From positions 145,996 to 209,995 of the forward strand of contig CAVVTP010000028.1 of assembly GCA_963751165.1 (NCBI GenBank): DNA of 64,000 bases, read 5' to 3'. Positions 19,323-29,052 of the stretch are shown here, one piece after another (position 1 is the first letter of the stretch; each line of letters starts with the position of its first letter). The stretch comes from Roseiarcus sp963751165. GTDB lineage: Bacteria > Pseudomonadota > Alphaproteobacteria > Rhizobiales > Beijerinckiaceae. Under the pieces are notes generated by a model, which had not been told where the DNA came from, searched no databases, and was given only the letters and a program-made list of their open reading frames with translations. Made by a program: the position numbers and the translations under genes.

Positions 19323-20550
19323 ATGAGCCCACGCCTTTCGCTGCATGTGCCCGGAGCCGAGCGTGCGGCCGGGGGGGAAGCCCGATTTCAGTCATGTGAG
19401 CGTGCCCGAGGCGGGGGAAGTTCCCCGGCCGCCGATCGACGTCAATCCGGGCGAGATCCGCGACTTCGCTTATACGATGATCCGCGTGCTCGACGATCAG
19501 GGCGAAGCGGTCGGCGACTGGGCAGGGGCGCTTTCCGCCGCGGACTTACGCACGGGTCTGCGCGACATGATGCTGACCCGCGCCTTCGATGCGCGCATGC
19601 TCCTGTCGCAGCGCCAGGGCAAGACGTCGTTCTACATCACCTGCCTCGGCGAGGAGGCGATCGCCGCCGCCCACCGCAAGGCGCTGGCCGCAGGAGACAT
19701 GTGCTTTCCGACCTACCGCCAGCAGGGCCTCTTGATCGCCCACGGCTGGCCTCTCGTCGATATGATGTGCGAGATCTTCTCCAACGAGAGGGACCGGCTG
19801 AAGGGCCGCCAGCTTCCCGGCCTCTATTCGTCGAAGGAGGCTGGGTTCTTCACCGTCTCCGGCAATCTCGGCACGCAATATCCTCAGGCGGTCGGCTGGG
19901 CGATGGCCTCGGCGATCATGGGCGACACCAAGATCGCCTCGGGCTGGATCGGCGACGGCGCGACGGCGGAGACCGACTTCCATTCGGCCCTGGTGTTCGC
20001 TTCCGTCTACCGTCCGCCCGTCATCCTCAATATCGTCAACAATCAGTGGGCGATCTCGTCCTACCAGGGGATCGCCGGCGGTGAGAGCGCCAAATTCGCC
20101 GCCCGCGCGCACGGCTACGGCATCGCCTCGCTGCGCGTCGACGGCAACGACTACCTCGCGGTCTACGCCGCCTCGAAATGGGCGGTCGAGCGGGCGCGCG
20201 CCAATCTGGGCCCGACCGTCATCGAATGGGTCACCTACCGCGGCGGCGCCCATTCGACGTCGGACGACCCGTCGAAATACCGGCCGAAAGATGAGGGGAC
20301 TGCCTGGCCGCTCGGCGATCCGATCACCCGCCTGAAGAACCATCTCATTCTCCATGGCGAGTGGAGCGAGGAGCGGCAGAAGCAGATGCAGGCCGAGGTC
20401 GACGCGGAGGTGCTCGAGGCGGCGAAAGAGGCGGAAGGCCACGGCACGCTGCACGATGGGCCGAAGCCGAGCGCCGCAACGATGTTCGAAGAGGTCTACA
20501 AGGAGATGCCGCGCCATTTGCGCGAGCAGCGCCAGCAGCTGGGAGTGTGA
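19323..20550 (+). CDS. bkdA1: Branched-chain 2-oxoacid dehydrogenase E1 alpha subunit (frameshifted at N-terminus)
   Basis: 408 residues after correction. The thiamine-diphosphate motif GDGATAETDF...NNQWAISS is intact, and CLGEEAIAAAH, FPTYRQQG and GGAHSTSDDPSKYR match the E1 alpha subunit. The natural N-terminus MSPRLSLHVP is in one frame and EPSVRPGGKPDFSHV in the next; an extra base in the CCC/GG run at 19350-19354 explains the break. It is the first gene of a four-gene operon oxidising 2-oxoacids from valine, leucine and isoleucine to acyl-CoA. Confidence 0.9.
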
Positions 20551-20806
20551 GATGGGGAGAGCGGGCAAGTCCCCCCTGCTCCGCGAAGCGGGGAAGATGG
20601 CCCGAAGGGCCGGATGGGGTGTGGAAAGCAGATATGGCTTTTTGCCGGTGCGCGATGACGCTGGTGCAATCCGACTTGGGCTTGACGCACCGGACCACGC
20701 CTCATCCGGCGCCATAGCCCTTCGAAGACGAGCGTCTTTCGATGCCCTGGGCCGCCACCTTTCCCAGCAGAGCTGGGGAGGGGAAAGCCGTGCCGGAGCC
20801 TGAGCC
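20551..20806. repeat. REP-like palindromic elements between E1 alpha and E1 beta genes
   Basis: 256 non-coding bases interrupt an operon whose genes are normally adjacent. They contain small palindromes (GGCCCGAAGGGCC near 20600, and a CTTTCCC...GGGAAAG arm pair near 20760-20790) and CTCATCCGGCGCC, the sort of sequence found in rhizobial intergenic repeats. A related cluster lies at 23160-23300. No protein is supported here. Confidence 0.55.
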
Positions 20807-21820
20807 ATGCCCCGTCTTTCGATGGTCGAGGCAATTCGCGACGCGATGGACTGCAAGATGGCCGAGGACGAAACCGTCGTCGTGTTCGGCGAGGACGTCG
20901 GCTATTTCGGTGGCGTATTCCGCTGCACCGAGGGCCTGCAGCGCAAATACGGCAAGTCGCGCTGCTTCGACGCGCCGATCAACGAATCGGGCATCGTCGG
21001 CGTCGCGATCGGCATGGGCGCCTATGGGCTGAGGCCGGTCGCGGAGATCCAGTTCGCCGACTATGTCTACCCGGGCTACGACCAGATCGTATCGGAGGCT
21101 GCCCGGCTGCGCTACCGCTCGGGCGGCGACTTTTTCGCCCCGATCGTCATCCGCATGCCGTGCGGGGGCGGCATCTATGGCGGGCAGACGCACAGCCAGA
21201 GCCCGGAGGCCCTCTTCACTCATGTGTGCGGAGTCAAGACCGTCATCCCGTCGAACCCCTATGACGCCAAGGGCCTCCTGATCGCCTCGATCGAGGACGA
21301 CGATCCGGTGATCTTCCTCGAGCCGAAGCGGCTCTACAACGGCCCGTTTTCCGGCCATCACGACCAACCCGTGACGGCGTGGGCGAAGCATCCCTTGAGC
21401 GAGGCGCCGGCGGGGCGCTATGTCGTGCCGCTCGGCAAGGCCGTGGTCCGGCGCGAGGGCAAGGCCGTGACGGTCCTCTGCTACGGCACCATGGTCCATG
21501 TCGCCGAGGCCGCGGCCGAGGAGACCGGCGTCGACGCCGAGATCATCGACTTGCGCACCCTTGTGCCGCTCGACATCGACGCGATCGTGGCCTCGGTCGA
21601 GAAGACCGGGCGCTGCGTCGTCGTCCACGAGGCGACGCTGACGTCGGGCTTCGGCGCCGAGCTCGCGGCCCAGGTGGCGGAGCGCTGCTTCTATGCGCTC
21701 GAGGCGCCGATTCTGCGGGTCGCCGGCTGGGATACGCCCTATCCGCACGCCGAGGAATGGGACTATTTTCCGGGACCGGCGCGGGTCGGCCGGGCGCTCC
21801 TCAAGGCGATGGAGGCCTGA
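20807..21820 (+). CDS. bkdA2: Branched-chain 2-oxoacid dehydrogenase E1 beta subunit
   Basis: 337-residue transketolase-like subunit (VVVFGEDVGYFGGVFRCTEG; FDAPINESGIVGVAIGMGAYG; CGGGIYGGQTHSQSPE), with the C-terminal domain ending in an FPGPARVG-type helix. Together with E1 alpha it forms the heterotetrameric decarboxylase. The E2 gene starts two bases after its stop, so translation is probably coupled. Confidence 0.93.
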   Translation: MPRLSMVEAIRDAMDCKMAEDETVVVFGEDVGYFGGVFRCTEGLQRKYGKSRCFDAPINESGIVGVAIGMGAYGLRPVAEIQFADYVYPGYDQIVSEAARLRYRSGGDFFAPIVIRMPCGGGIYGGQTHSQSPEALFTHVCGVKTVIPSNPYDAKGLLIASIEDDDPVIFLEPKRLYNGPFSGHHDQPVTAWAKHPLSEAPAGRYVVPLGKAVVRREGKAVTVLCYGTMVHVAEAAAEETGVDAEIIDLRTLVPLDIDAIVASVEKTGRCVVVHEATLTSGFGAELAAQVAERCFYALEAPILRVAGWDTPYPHAEEWDYFPGPARVGRALLKAMEA

Positions 21821-21822
21821 CC

Positions 21823-23140
21823 ATGGGCGCGCGCACGATCCGGATGCCCGACGTCGGCGAGGGCGTGGCCGAAGCCGAGATCGTCGAATGGTCGGTCAAG
21901 GTCGGCGATCTGGTGCGCGAGGACCAGGTCGTCGCGGCGGTGATGACCGACAAGGCGACGGTCGAGATCCCGACGCCGGTCGCAGGCACGGTCGTCGCGC
22001 TCGGCGGCGGGGTCGGCGACGTGCTGGCGGTCGGCGCCGAGCTCATCCGGATCGACGCGCCCGGATTGCCGGATTCGCCGCGCCCGCCGGCGCCGAAGGG
22101 GGTCGCCAAAGCCGCCGCCGAGGCGCCTCAACCGGCGAAGTCTGCTCCGCCGTCCGCAGCACTCGTCGCCAAGGAAGAAACGGCCGCCGAGCCGCCGCCC
22201 GCGCCCGCTGCTCCGCCTCGCGCCGATCTGCTTCAGCGCCCAGGGGGAGCGCCTCGGACGGCCGGCGAGAAGCCGCTCGCTTCGCCTGCGGTCCGCCTCA
22301 GGGCGCGCGAGGCCGGCGTCGATCTCCGCTTCGTACGCGGCGCCGGGCCGGCGGGCCGGATCACCCACGACGACCTCGACGCCTTCATCGCCCGACCGCC
22401 CGGAGGCGCCGATGAAGGCGCCGGGGCGGCAGCCGAATATGGCTGTCGAGAGGATCAAGGTCGCGGGATTACGACGCCGCATCGCCCAAAACATGGCCGA
22501 GTCTTCCCGCCGGGTGGCGCATTTCTCCTATGTCGAGGAGGTCGACGTCACCGCGCTCGAAGAATTGCGCACTGCGCTGAACGCCCGCGCGACGGAAGAG
22601 CGGCCGAAGCTGACCATGCTGCCATTTCTCATGCTCGCCATTGTCAAGGCGGTCGCCGACTTTCCGCAGGTCAATGCTCATTACGACGACGACAACGAGG
22701 TGGTCGAGCGGTTCGGCGCGGTCCACCTCGGCGTTGCGACGCAGACGTCGGCCGGCCTGATGGTCCCGGTCGTCCGACACGCCGAGACGCTCGGCCTCTA
22801 CGAGGCTGCGCGCGAGATGCGCCGCGTCACGGAGGCAGCGCGGCAAGGCGTTGCGCAGCGCGAGGAACTCTCCGGCTCGACGATCACCCTGACCTCGCTC
22901 GGCGCGCTCGGCGGAATAGCCTCGACCCCGATCGTCAACCGACCGGAAGTGGCGATCGTCGGCGTCAACAAGATCGTGGTGAAGCCGGCGTGGCGCGACG
23001 GCGGCTTCGTCCCGCGCAAGACCATGAACCTCTCGTCGTCGTTCGATCATCGCGTCGTCGACGGCCACGATGGGGCGACCTTCATCCAGCGCATGCGCGC
23101 GCTTGTCGAAGCGCCGGCTGCGCTCTTCATCGAGGATTGA
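21823..23140 (+). CDS. bkdB: Branched-chain 2-oxoacid dehydrogenase E2 (lipoamide acyltransferase), frameshifted in linker
   Basis: 438 residues after correction. Residues 1-80 are a lipoyl domain with the lipoylated lysine in MTDKATVEI, followed by a proline/alanine linker. A peripheral subunit-binding domain (ASPAVRLRAREAGVDLRFV) lies near residue 155, and the acyltransferase domain ends in the catalytic SFDHRVVDG. The frame changes in the second linker; removing one C of the run at 22399-22401 rejoins the reading frame ahead of AVERIKVAGLRRRIAQ. As written, the catalytic domain would be separated from the lipoyl domain. Confidence 0.9.
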
Positions 23141-23159
23141 TCATTGCTGATGAGTCCGG

Positions 23160-23300
23160 AGAAACTTCCCTTCACCCGTCGGCCTTCGGCCGCCACCCCC
23201 TTCCGCTTCGGGGGCGACGGGAGCGCAGAGACCCCTTCTCCCGGCTGCGCGAGAAGGTGGCGAGCGCAGCCCGCCGGATGAGGGCAAGCGCCGCGCAAAC
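23160..23300. repeat. REP-like palindromic elements between E2 and E3 genes
   Basis: The 172-bp gap holds GGCCTTCGGCC (near 23180) and a CTTCTC...GAGAAG hairpin (about 23240-23265) followed by CGCCGGATGAGGGC. These are typical parts of the intergenic palindromes seen in rhizobia. It is the second such insertion in this operon. No coding potential was seen. Confidence 0.6.
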
Positions 23301-23312
23301 GAAGAGGACCGG

Positions 23313-24704
23313 ATGAACGAGCTTCGCTGCAAGGTTCTCATCATCGGCGGCGGCCCCGGCGGCTATGTCGCGGCGATCCGCGCCGGCGAGCTCGGCCTCG
23401 ACACGGTGCTCGTCGAGGACGGACAATTCGGCGGCGCCTGCCTGCATGTCGGCTGCATCCCCTCGAAAGCCATCATCCACGCCGCGGACGCCGCGCATGC
23501 GCTGACCGATCCACTTGCCCTGAACGCGATCGGCCTGACCCTTAGCGCTCCGACGCTCGACTTCGCCAGGACGATCGCCTGGAAGGACGGGATCGTCGCG
23601 CGGCTCGCAACAGGCGTCGGCGCGCTGCTCAAGAAGGCGGGGGTGCGGTCCTTGAAGGGGCGGGCGACGATCGTCGACGGCAAGAGCGCGGTCGCGCATG
23701 CCGACACGGGCGACCAGCGGATTGCGTGCGAGCATCTCGTCATCGCGACCGGCTCCGAGCCGACGCCGCTTGCCGCGCTGCCGTTCGACGGCGAGGACGT
23801 CCTGTCCTCGACCGAGGCACTGGCGCTGACCAAGGTTCCGGAGACGCTCGCCGTCGTCGGGGCGGGCTATATCGGCATGGAGCTCGGCGTGGCTTTCGCC
23901 AAGTTGGGCGCCAGGGTGACGATCGTCGAGGCGCTACCGAAGATCCTGCCGCTCTACGACGAGGAGCTCACCCAGCCGGTCGCGCGGAAATGCGCCGAGC
24001 TCGGCATCGGGACCATGCTCGGCGCCAAGGCGCTAGGCTTCGCCAGGGGCGCGCTCGAGGCTGCAGGCCCCGATGGCGTCGAGACGCGCGTGGCGGCCGA
24101 GAAGGTTTTGGTCGCGGTCGGGCGTCGGGCGCGCACGGTCGGCTTCGGCCTCGAAAGCCTCGACCTGGCGATGGCCGGACCCTTTATCCGCGTCGACGAC
24201 CGATGCGCGACCTCAATGCGCAACGTCTGGGCGGTCGGCGACGTGACCGGCGAGCCGATGCTGGCCCATCGCGCCATGGCGCAGGGCGAGATGGTCGCCG
24301 AGATCGTCGCCGGCGCGAGGCGCGCCTTCGACCACCGGGCGATCCCGGCGATCTGCTTTACCGATCCGGAGATCGTGGCGGTCGGTCTTTCACCCGAGGC
24401 CGCGAAGGCGGCGCACGGCGAGATTCGAACCGGCGTCTTCCCTTTCCGCGCCAACGGCCGGGCGATGACCAAGCAGGCGGACGAGGGGTTCGTGCGCATC
24501 ACGGCGCGCGCCGACAACCACGTCGTGCTCGGCATCCACGCCGTCGGCTCGGGCGTCTCCGAACTGTCGTCGGCTTTTACGCTGGCTCTGGAAATGGGCG
24601 CGCGACTGGAAGACGTCGCCGACACGATCCACGCGCATCCGACTGAGAGCGAGGCGTTCCACGAGGCCGCCTTGAAGGCGCTCGGCAAGCCGCTGCATAT
24701 CTGA
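23313..24704 (+). CDS. lpdA: Dihydrolipoyl dehydrogenase (E3)
   Basis: 463 residues of the class I flavin disulfide reductase family. The FAD loop is IIGGGPGGYVAAIRA, the redox disulfide is in GGACLHVGCIPSK, the NAD loop is VVGAGYIGMELG, and the C-terminal catalytic His-Glu pair is in IHAHPTESE. It reoxidises the lipoyl arm of the E2 encoded just upstream. GAGGACCGG precedes the ATG at a suitable distance. Confidence 0.95.
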   Translation: MNELRCKVLIIGGGPGGYVAAIRAGELGLDTVLVEDGQFGGACLHVGCIPSKAIIHAADAAHALTDPLALNAIGLTLSAPTLDFARTIAWKDGIVARLATGVGALLKKAGVRSLKGRATIVDGKSAVAHADTGDQRIACEHLVIATGSEPTPLAALPFDGEDVLSSTEALALTKVPETLAVVGAGYIGMELGVAFAKLGARVTIVEALPKILPLYDEELTQPVARKCAELGIGTMLGAKALGFARGALEAAGPDGVETRVAAEKVLVAVGRRARTVGFGLESLDLAMAGPFIRVDDRCATSMRNVWAVGDVTGEPMLAHRAMAQGEMVAEIVAGARRAFDHRAIPAICFTDPEIVAVGLSPEAAKAAHGEIRTGVFPFRANGRAMTKQADEGFVRITARADNHVVLGIHAVGSGVSELSSAFTLALEMGARLEDVADTIHAHPTESEAFHEAALKALGKPLHI

Positions 24705-25011
24705 AGGTGAAATTCCCCGCCGCCCGCCGAAATACGGGCGTTCGACGCCCTAGGGGCGCCTCGTCGGAGCAGACAGACGGGCGAGTGAGGCGGACGGCGC
24801 GAGGAGATCGGCGGGTGAAACGACCGCTTCCCGGAGTACGCGCCTTCGGTCGTGTCTCAATCGCCGTGGATAAAAATCGCCTTTGGGATAAGCGATGGGT
24901 GTTGACTTTAAAAGGAATATAATTAACAGATGTAGACATTGGGGAATAACGCAAAAATCGTCACTTTGGTCGGACGCGGAACGCGTGCGACGTCTGCGTA
25001 TGGGGAATAGG
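24705..25011. other. Intergenic region, no gene recognised
   Basis: 307 bp. The last 120 bases are noticeably AT-rich for this genome (TTGACTTTAAAAGGAATATAATTAACA at about 24902-24928, in two overlapping promoter-like boxes but with too short a spacer for a standard promoter). It probably carries the promoter of the small gene at 25012. Confidence 0.4.
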
Positions 25012-25386
25012 ATGCAGTCGATCACGATAGGGGAAAAGACGCTGGCGCTTGGTCCGGCCGGTCCCGCGGCCTCGCCTGAGGAGGGCCTTCGCCTTCTTCA
25101 GGACTTTCGGCGGATCGAAAGGGAAGACCTCCGCCAAGAGATACGCGCGTTCGTCACGGACAGGTTGAGAGTTCAGCACGAAAAGGAAGCGTGCGACCGC
25201 GCGAACGACAACAAAGACACGCTCGTGACGGACGCGGACAGTGCACTGGGCATCGCTCTGAACGCCGCCATGACGTTGAAGTCGGTCCAGAGCCAAATTT
25301 CAGTCGCGAGAGAGCAAATTGCTCAATTGAAACGGTTGGTTTCCGAATTCCAGCTTGCCGACCCCGGCATGGGCGTCCCTAGATAG
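25012..25386 (+). CDS. Hypothetical protein, coiled-coil-like
   Basis: 124 residues from ATG 25012 (an ATG at 25000 is also possible). It is rich in Gln, Arg and Glu, and the C-terminal third (SVQSQISVAREQIAQLKRLVSEF) looks like an amphipathic helix or short coiled coil. There is no signal peptide or membrane segment and no family recognised. It stands alone between lpdA and the convergent membrane-protein pair. Confidence 0.45.
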   Translation: MQSITIGEKTLALGPAGPAASPEEGLRLLQDFRRIEREDLRQEIRAFVTDRLRVQHEKEACDRANDNKDTLVTDADSALGIALNAAMTLKSVQSQISVAREQIAQLKRLVSEFQLADPGMGVPR

Positions 25387-25480
25387 CAGCGGGCCGCTCG
25401 GCGAGGCGCTGCATTGTCGCGGGACCGCGAAGCGTTCGAACCTCGGCCAAAGGCAAGGTGGCGGGCCTAACGCGGAGCCT

Positions 25481-25897
25481 TCACAGCGCTCGCCGCAGTC
25501 GCCAGGCTGTCACCGCGACCGCGACCCAGGCCGCGGTCGCCGGGACGAGAGCCAGAGCGGCAAGCCGGCCGATCGTGAGCCAGACGACCGCGGCGAAGGC
25601 CGCAAGGCCGAAGCTGCCGAGAACTGCGCCGACAGCGTCGAGCGCGGCGGCTTCCTTGCCGCGGCGCGAGCCGGCCAGGCCCGCTTTCTCCTTGCGCTCC
25701 CGGACATGCTTCTCGACGAGCGTGGCGCTGGCGGGAAAGATGGCGGGGAACGCGAGAAAAAGACCACCGACGACCGGTCCGAACCCGGCGGCGATAAGCC
25801 CTGCAACCACGGTCGCCGCCCCTCCGAGCGCGAACCTCATGAGATATTCGCGCCAGTTCGTCTCGCGCAGCGCGGACAGCTTGAGCCGAACGATCAT
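25481..25897 (-). CDS. DUF3147-type small membrane protein
   Basis: 138 residues with about four hydrophobic segments (MRFALGGAATVVAGLIAAGF; FLAFPAIFPASATLVEKH; LGSFGLAAFAAVVWL; VPATAAWVAVAVTAW). It resembles the DUF3147 family, which has no known function. Its ATG overlaps the stop of the upstream partner (25897-25899), so the two are translationally coupled and may form a heteromeric membrane protein. Confidence 0.7.
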   Translation of the reverse strand: MIVRLKLSALRETNWREYLMRFALGGAATVVAGLIAAGFGPVVGGLFLAFPAIFPASATLVEKHVRERKEKAGLAGSRRGKEAAALDAVGAVLGSFGLAAFAAVVWLTIGRLAALALVPATAAWVAVAVTAWRLRRAL

Positions 25898-26241
25898 CAG
25901 ACGCCAACCAGAATGGCCAGAGTCCCGAACGCCACCGCAAACCAGACGAGAAAAGACGCCATAGTCGCGGTCAGAGACGACATTCTGAATTTCTGGAGGA
26001 GAACGCACACTGTCCAACTGTAGGCAGCCAGCGCCAAGGCGCCTAAAATCATCGACCGGCCTTCGATGGCGACGAAGCCGGCGCCTTGGCGCGACAAAGC
26101 GATGAGGACCGTCGCCAGCGCGATCGAGGGGGCCGCGCCGAACAGGCCCGCGAAAGTCTTCGGGCGAAGCGCGTCGCCGAGCGCGGCGAAGGCTGAGACG
26201 GCAATCCCGCCGACAAGGAACCGCAAGAGATAATCGAGCAT
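25897..26241 (-). CDS. DUF3147-type small membrane protein, partner
   Basis: 114 residues from the ATG at 26241 (MLDYLLRFLVGGIAVSAF), with GGAAG four bases ahead; a longer start at 26262 lacks a ribosome site. It has four predicted membrane helices and the family stretch LRPKTFAGLFGAAPS. It is first of a two-gene overlapping unit with the DUF3147 protein at 25481-25897; both share an AGLFGAAPS/GGLFLAFPA-type loop, suggesting old duplication. Confidence 0.72.
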   Translation of the reverse strand: MLDYLLRFLVGGIAVSAFAALGDALRPKTFAGLFGAAPSIALATVLIALSRQGAGFVAIEGRSMILGALALAAYSWTVCVLLQKFRMSSLTATMASFLVWFAVAFGTLAILVGV

Positions 26242-26376
26242 CGTCTTCCGTGCTCCAGACATTTCGGGAGACGATTTGTTCCAGGGTATCAGCGCGTTCT
26301 GATGTCGTAGAACTGTCACGACGTTGTCGCCCGCCGCTTCGACGGGAGGACTCCGAGGTGACGTTTCCCACGGAGC

Positions 26377-26739
26377 TCAAAGAACGCTGTCGAGGAGGCG
26401 GCGACTGGCGCCGCCGAGCGCCTCGAAGACTGGCTTCAATATGTTCGCAAGCGCGGGCAGTCTAAGGTCGGAGCGGAGAATCTCCCTTAGCTCGGCCGCA
26501 CTGAGCTTGGCGTCGATCGGGCGGGGCTGCGCCTGAAAATCCGTGAAGGCGTTCGGCCCCAGGCTTTCGATCAGCCGATCATTGATCCCGTCGCAATACG
26601 CCGCGTCACAGGCGAGACGCTCGGTGTCGATCACGCAGTTGGCGACAGCGAGCCCCTCCAAAAGGTAGGCGAGCCGGAATGTCGCGACGAGAACGGCTGC
26701 CTGGCGTTCGTTCAGCGACGCCGGGAGCGCGCGCGCCAT
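26377..26739 (-). CDS. Hypothetical protein
   Basis: 120 residues, mostly helical, with no recognised domain or membrane segment. Coding-like sequence continues upstream of the ATG (GAIDPRLGVEQA precedes the first Met in frame). Removing one base near 26770 would join it to an ATG at 26797, so the natural start may lie there and the gene may carry another of the one-base errors seen elsewhere in this window. Confidence 0.45.
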   Translation of the reverse strand: MARALPASLNERQAAVLVATFRLAYLLEGLAVANCVIDTERLACDAAYCDGINDRLIESLGPNAFTDFQAQPRPIDAKLSAAELREILRSDLRLPALANILKPVFEALGGASRRLLDSVL

Positions 26740-26954
26740 CGCCTGTTCTACGCCGAGCCTGGGGTCGATGGCCCCGCAGTCGAATGCCCCAAGTCATTTC
26801 AAGACGTTTTTGCGAAACAGCGACCCGAAAGAGGCGCCTCGCGTGCGCCGGAGGGTTTGCGTGACGATCGGAGGTTCGGACTTCATGCAACCCTGCATGA
26901 TTGGCGCGAGGGCTTGCCGCAAACGTCGTTGGTACGCCTTCATCCTCCACGGCG

Positions 26955-28020
26955 CTAGGGAGCGAGGACGACACGACCGCGAATGCGGCCGGCGCGCAGG
27001 TCATCGAGTGACCGTTGAGCCGCATCGAGCGGTCGCAACTCGATCGGCATTGGCTTGACCCGGCCTTCGCGGGCAAGAGCGAGCAGTTCTCGAAACTCGG
27101 GCAGCGAGCCTACGTACGAACCAATGACGCCGACGGCGCGAACCGGCAGCGTGACCAATGGGATTTCGATCGCGCCGCCGAACAGGCCGACAACATAAAG
27201 GCGTCCTCCTTTACGCAGCAAGGCAAGGCCGAAACTGGCTGAACTCTCAGCCCCGACGAAGTCGATCGCGGCCGCGAAGCCGCCCGTTTCCTTCAGCAAG
27301 CGATCCCGAGAATTGGGATCGGCGGGATCGATCGCCGCCGAAGCGCCAGCGTCCAGCGCGGCGTCCCGTTTCGTCGCGTCAATGTCCGCGACGATAGCGC
27401 CAACGCCGTAAAGGGCGCGGGTCAGATTTACCGCGGCGAGCCCGAGCCCGCCGGCGCCGATGATCAAAAGCGGGTTGTCTGCGTCGACCGGACCCGCCTT
27501 TTTCAGCGCGCTGTATGCCGTGAGCCCCGAACACGCGAGGGTTGCGGCAAACGATTTCAGGGAGCGGGTCGAACTCGACCAAATACCTCGGATGATCCAC
27601 GAGAATGTAATTGCTGAAACCCCCGTCACGGCGGATGCCGAGGTTGCTCGGCTGTGCGCAGAGATTCTCCTGGCCGGTTCGGCAGACTGCGCATTGACCA
27701 CAACCAACCCAACCATAGACGACTCGACGGTCGCCGACCTGAACTCCGGACGCATCGGGTCCCAACTCGTCGACCACGCCGACGATCTCGTGGCCAAGAG
27801 TGCGGGGCGCCTGGATTGCGCCGGACAACTCGACCTTCCGCTCGCGACCGAGACTCAAATATCCGTCGGACAGGTGTATGTCGGAGTGGCACACGCCGCA
27901 TGCGCGGACCCGGAGCAGCACCTGCGTTCCGACCGGGGCGGGCGGAGATTCGACAATCTCTGTCAAAGCAGCGCCGAATTTCGTGAGTTTGTAACTGCGC
28001 ATCTGCCGAGCAGCATTCAT
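26955..28020 (-). CDS. Zinc-dependent alcohol dehydrogenase (frameshifted)
   Basis: 354 residues after correction. Catalytic zinc ligands are in ACGVCHSDIH and LGHEIVGVV, the four structural-zinc cysteines in GCGQCAVCRTGQENLC, and the NAD loop is IIGAGGLGLAAVN. The two halves lie in neighbouring frames; deleting one base of the TTT at 27555-27557 (AAA on the coding strand) gives a continuous FDPLPESFAATLACSGLTAY. Substrate unknown. It follows the lar genes on the same strand after 315 bp, so it could act on a hydroxy acid or alcohol, but this is weak. Confidence 0.85.
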
Positions 28021-28335
28021 GATCCCACCCTACAAGTGTTGCGGCTCAAGACGATGATCGAATTCGCCGTCGCGAATGCAAAGATCGTGGCGCAGATTGC
28101 CCTGGCTTTCGAATTCGCCCTGGTTGAAAATATCCCTCTCACCGCGACGACGTTCCGATTTCAAGGCGAGCGACATCAGCTAAACAACTTTGTTCTTTAT
28201 TTGGCAAGGCGAATCCGCTGCTGGCCCGCTCGGCAAGCGCCGCGAGCCGATGGCGGGCGATCCACGGGTCGCCGTGCAGGCGGAGGTCCGGCTTGCAAAT
28301 GCATGAGACGGCAGATTGCAATGGCAATGGTTCGA
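28021..28335. other. Intergenic region, no gene recognised
   Basis: 315 bp between the alcohol dehydrogenase start and the larB stop. It is mixed in base composition, with an AT-richer patch near 28180-28200. It must contain the promoter of the dehydrogenase gene; no palindrome, repeat or conserved reading frame was seen. Confidence 0.4.
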
Positions 28336-29052
28336 CTAACGAACTCCGGTCCACTCGGCGCGGTGAGCCTTCTGGGGCGTCCGGGCTTGGCCAAGCCGGC
28401 TGGCGGCGTCGAGCAGCCTCAGAGCCGCGCAAGCGGCGCCGTAGCCGTTATCGATATTGCAGGCGACAAGACCGGGCGCGCAGCTTGTGAGGATGGCATT
28501 CAGCGCCGTGCGACCGCCTTCGGCCGCGCCATATCCAACCGAGGTAGGCACGCAAATGATGGCGCCTCCCGCCAGGCCGCCGATTACGCTTGTGATCGCT
28601 GCATCCATGCCGGCGACGACGATGACGATCGGGTGACTGCGGATCTCATCGATTCTCTCGGTCAAGCGCCATAATCCAGCGACCCCAACATCCATGATCG
28701 AGGTTGCTTCGTGCCCGTAGTATCGAAGCGTTCGCGACGCTTCACGCGCCACCGGCAGGTCGGAAGTTCCGGCGGCGACGATGACGATCTCGGCTGTGTA
28801 TACGATCGGGCGCGGCGCGCCGAAGTAGGCGGTCCTTGAGGCAGTGCAATAGTCGATCGCCGCGTCGTGGGCGCCGGATAGAGCGTCCAACTTGGCAGGC
28901 GACAATCGGGTTAGCAGCAGCCGAGCGTCGCGCAGAGCGGCTTCATCGAGTATGGCGTCGATCTGGTCCGGCGATTTGCCCTCGCAATATACGGCCTCCT
29001 CCAGACCGATTCTGGCGCCACGGCCAAAATCCTGCTTGACGTCGGTCCTCAT
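28336..29052 (-). CDS. larB: Nickel-pincer cofactor biosynthesis carboxylase/hydrolase
   Basis: 238 residues of the LarB family, whose C-terminal half resembles AIR carboxylase (PurE): IVIVAAGTSDLPVAREA, IMDVGVAGLWRL, VVAGMDAAITSVIGGL. LarB carboxylates the pyridinium ring of nicotinic acid adenine dinucleotide and cleaves it to the biscarboxylic mononucleotide. Its ATG overlaps the larE stop by four bases. Confidence 0.94.
   Translation of the reverse strand: MRTDVKQDFGRGARIGLEEAVYCEGKSPDQIDAILDEAALRDARLLLTRLSPAKLDALSGAHDAAIDYCTASRTAYFGAPRPIVYTAEIVIVAAGTSDLPVAREASRTLRYYGHEATSIMDVGVAGLWRLTERIDEIRSHPIVIVVAGMDAAITSVIGGLAGGAIICVPTSVGYGAAEGGRTALNAILTSCAPGLVACNIDNGYGAACAALRLLDAASRLGQARTPQKAHRAEWTGVR

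Noticed and set aside
24902..24928. Sigma-70 promoter TTGACT...TATAAT
   Set aside because: Only ten bases separate the boxes, too few for a standard promoter. Kept only as an AT-rich patch.
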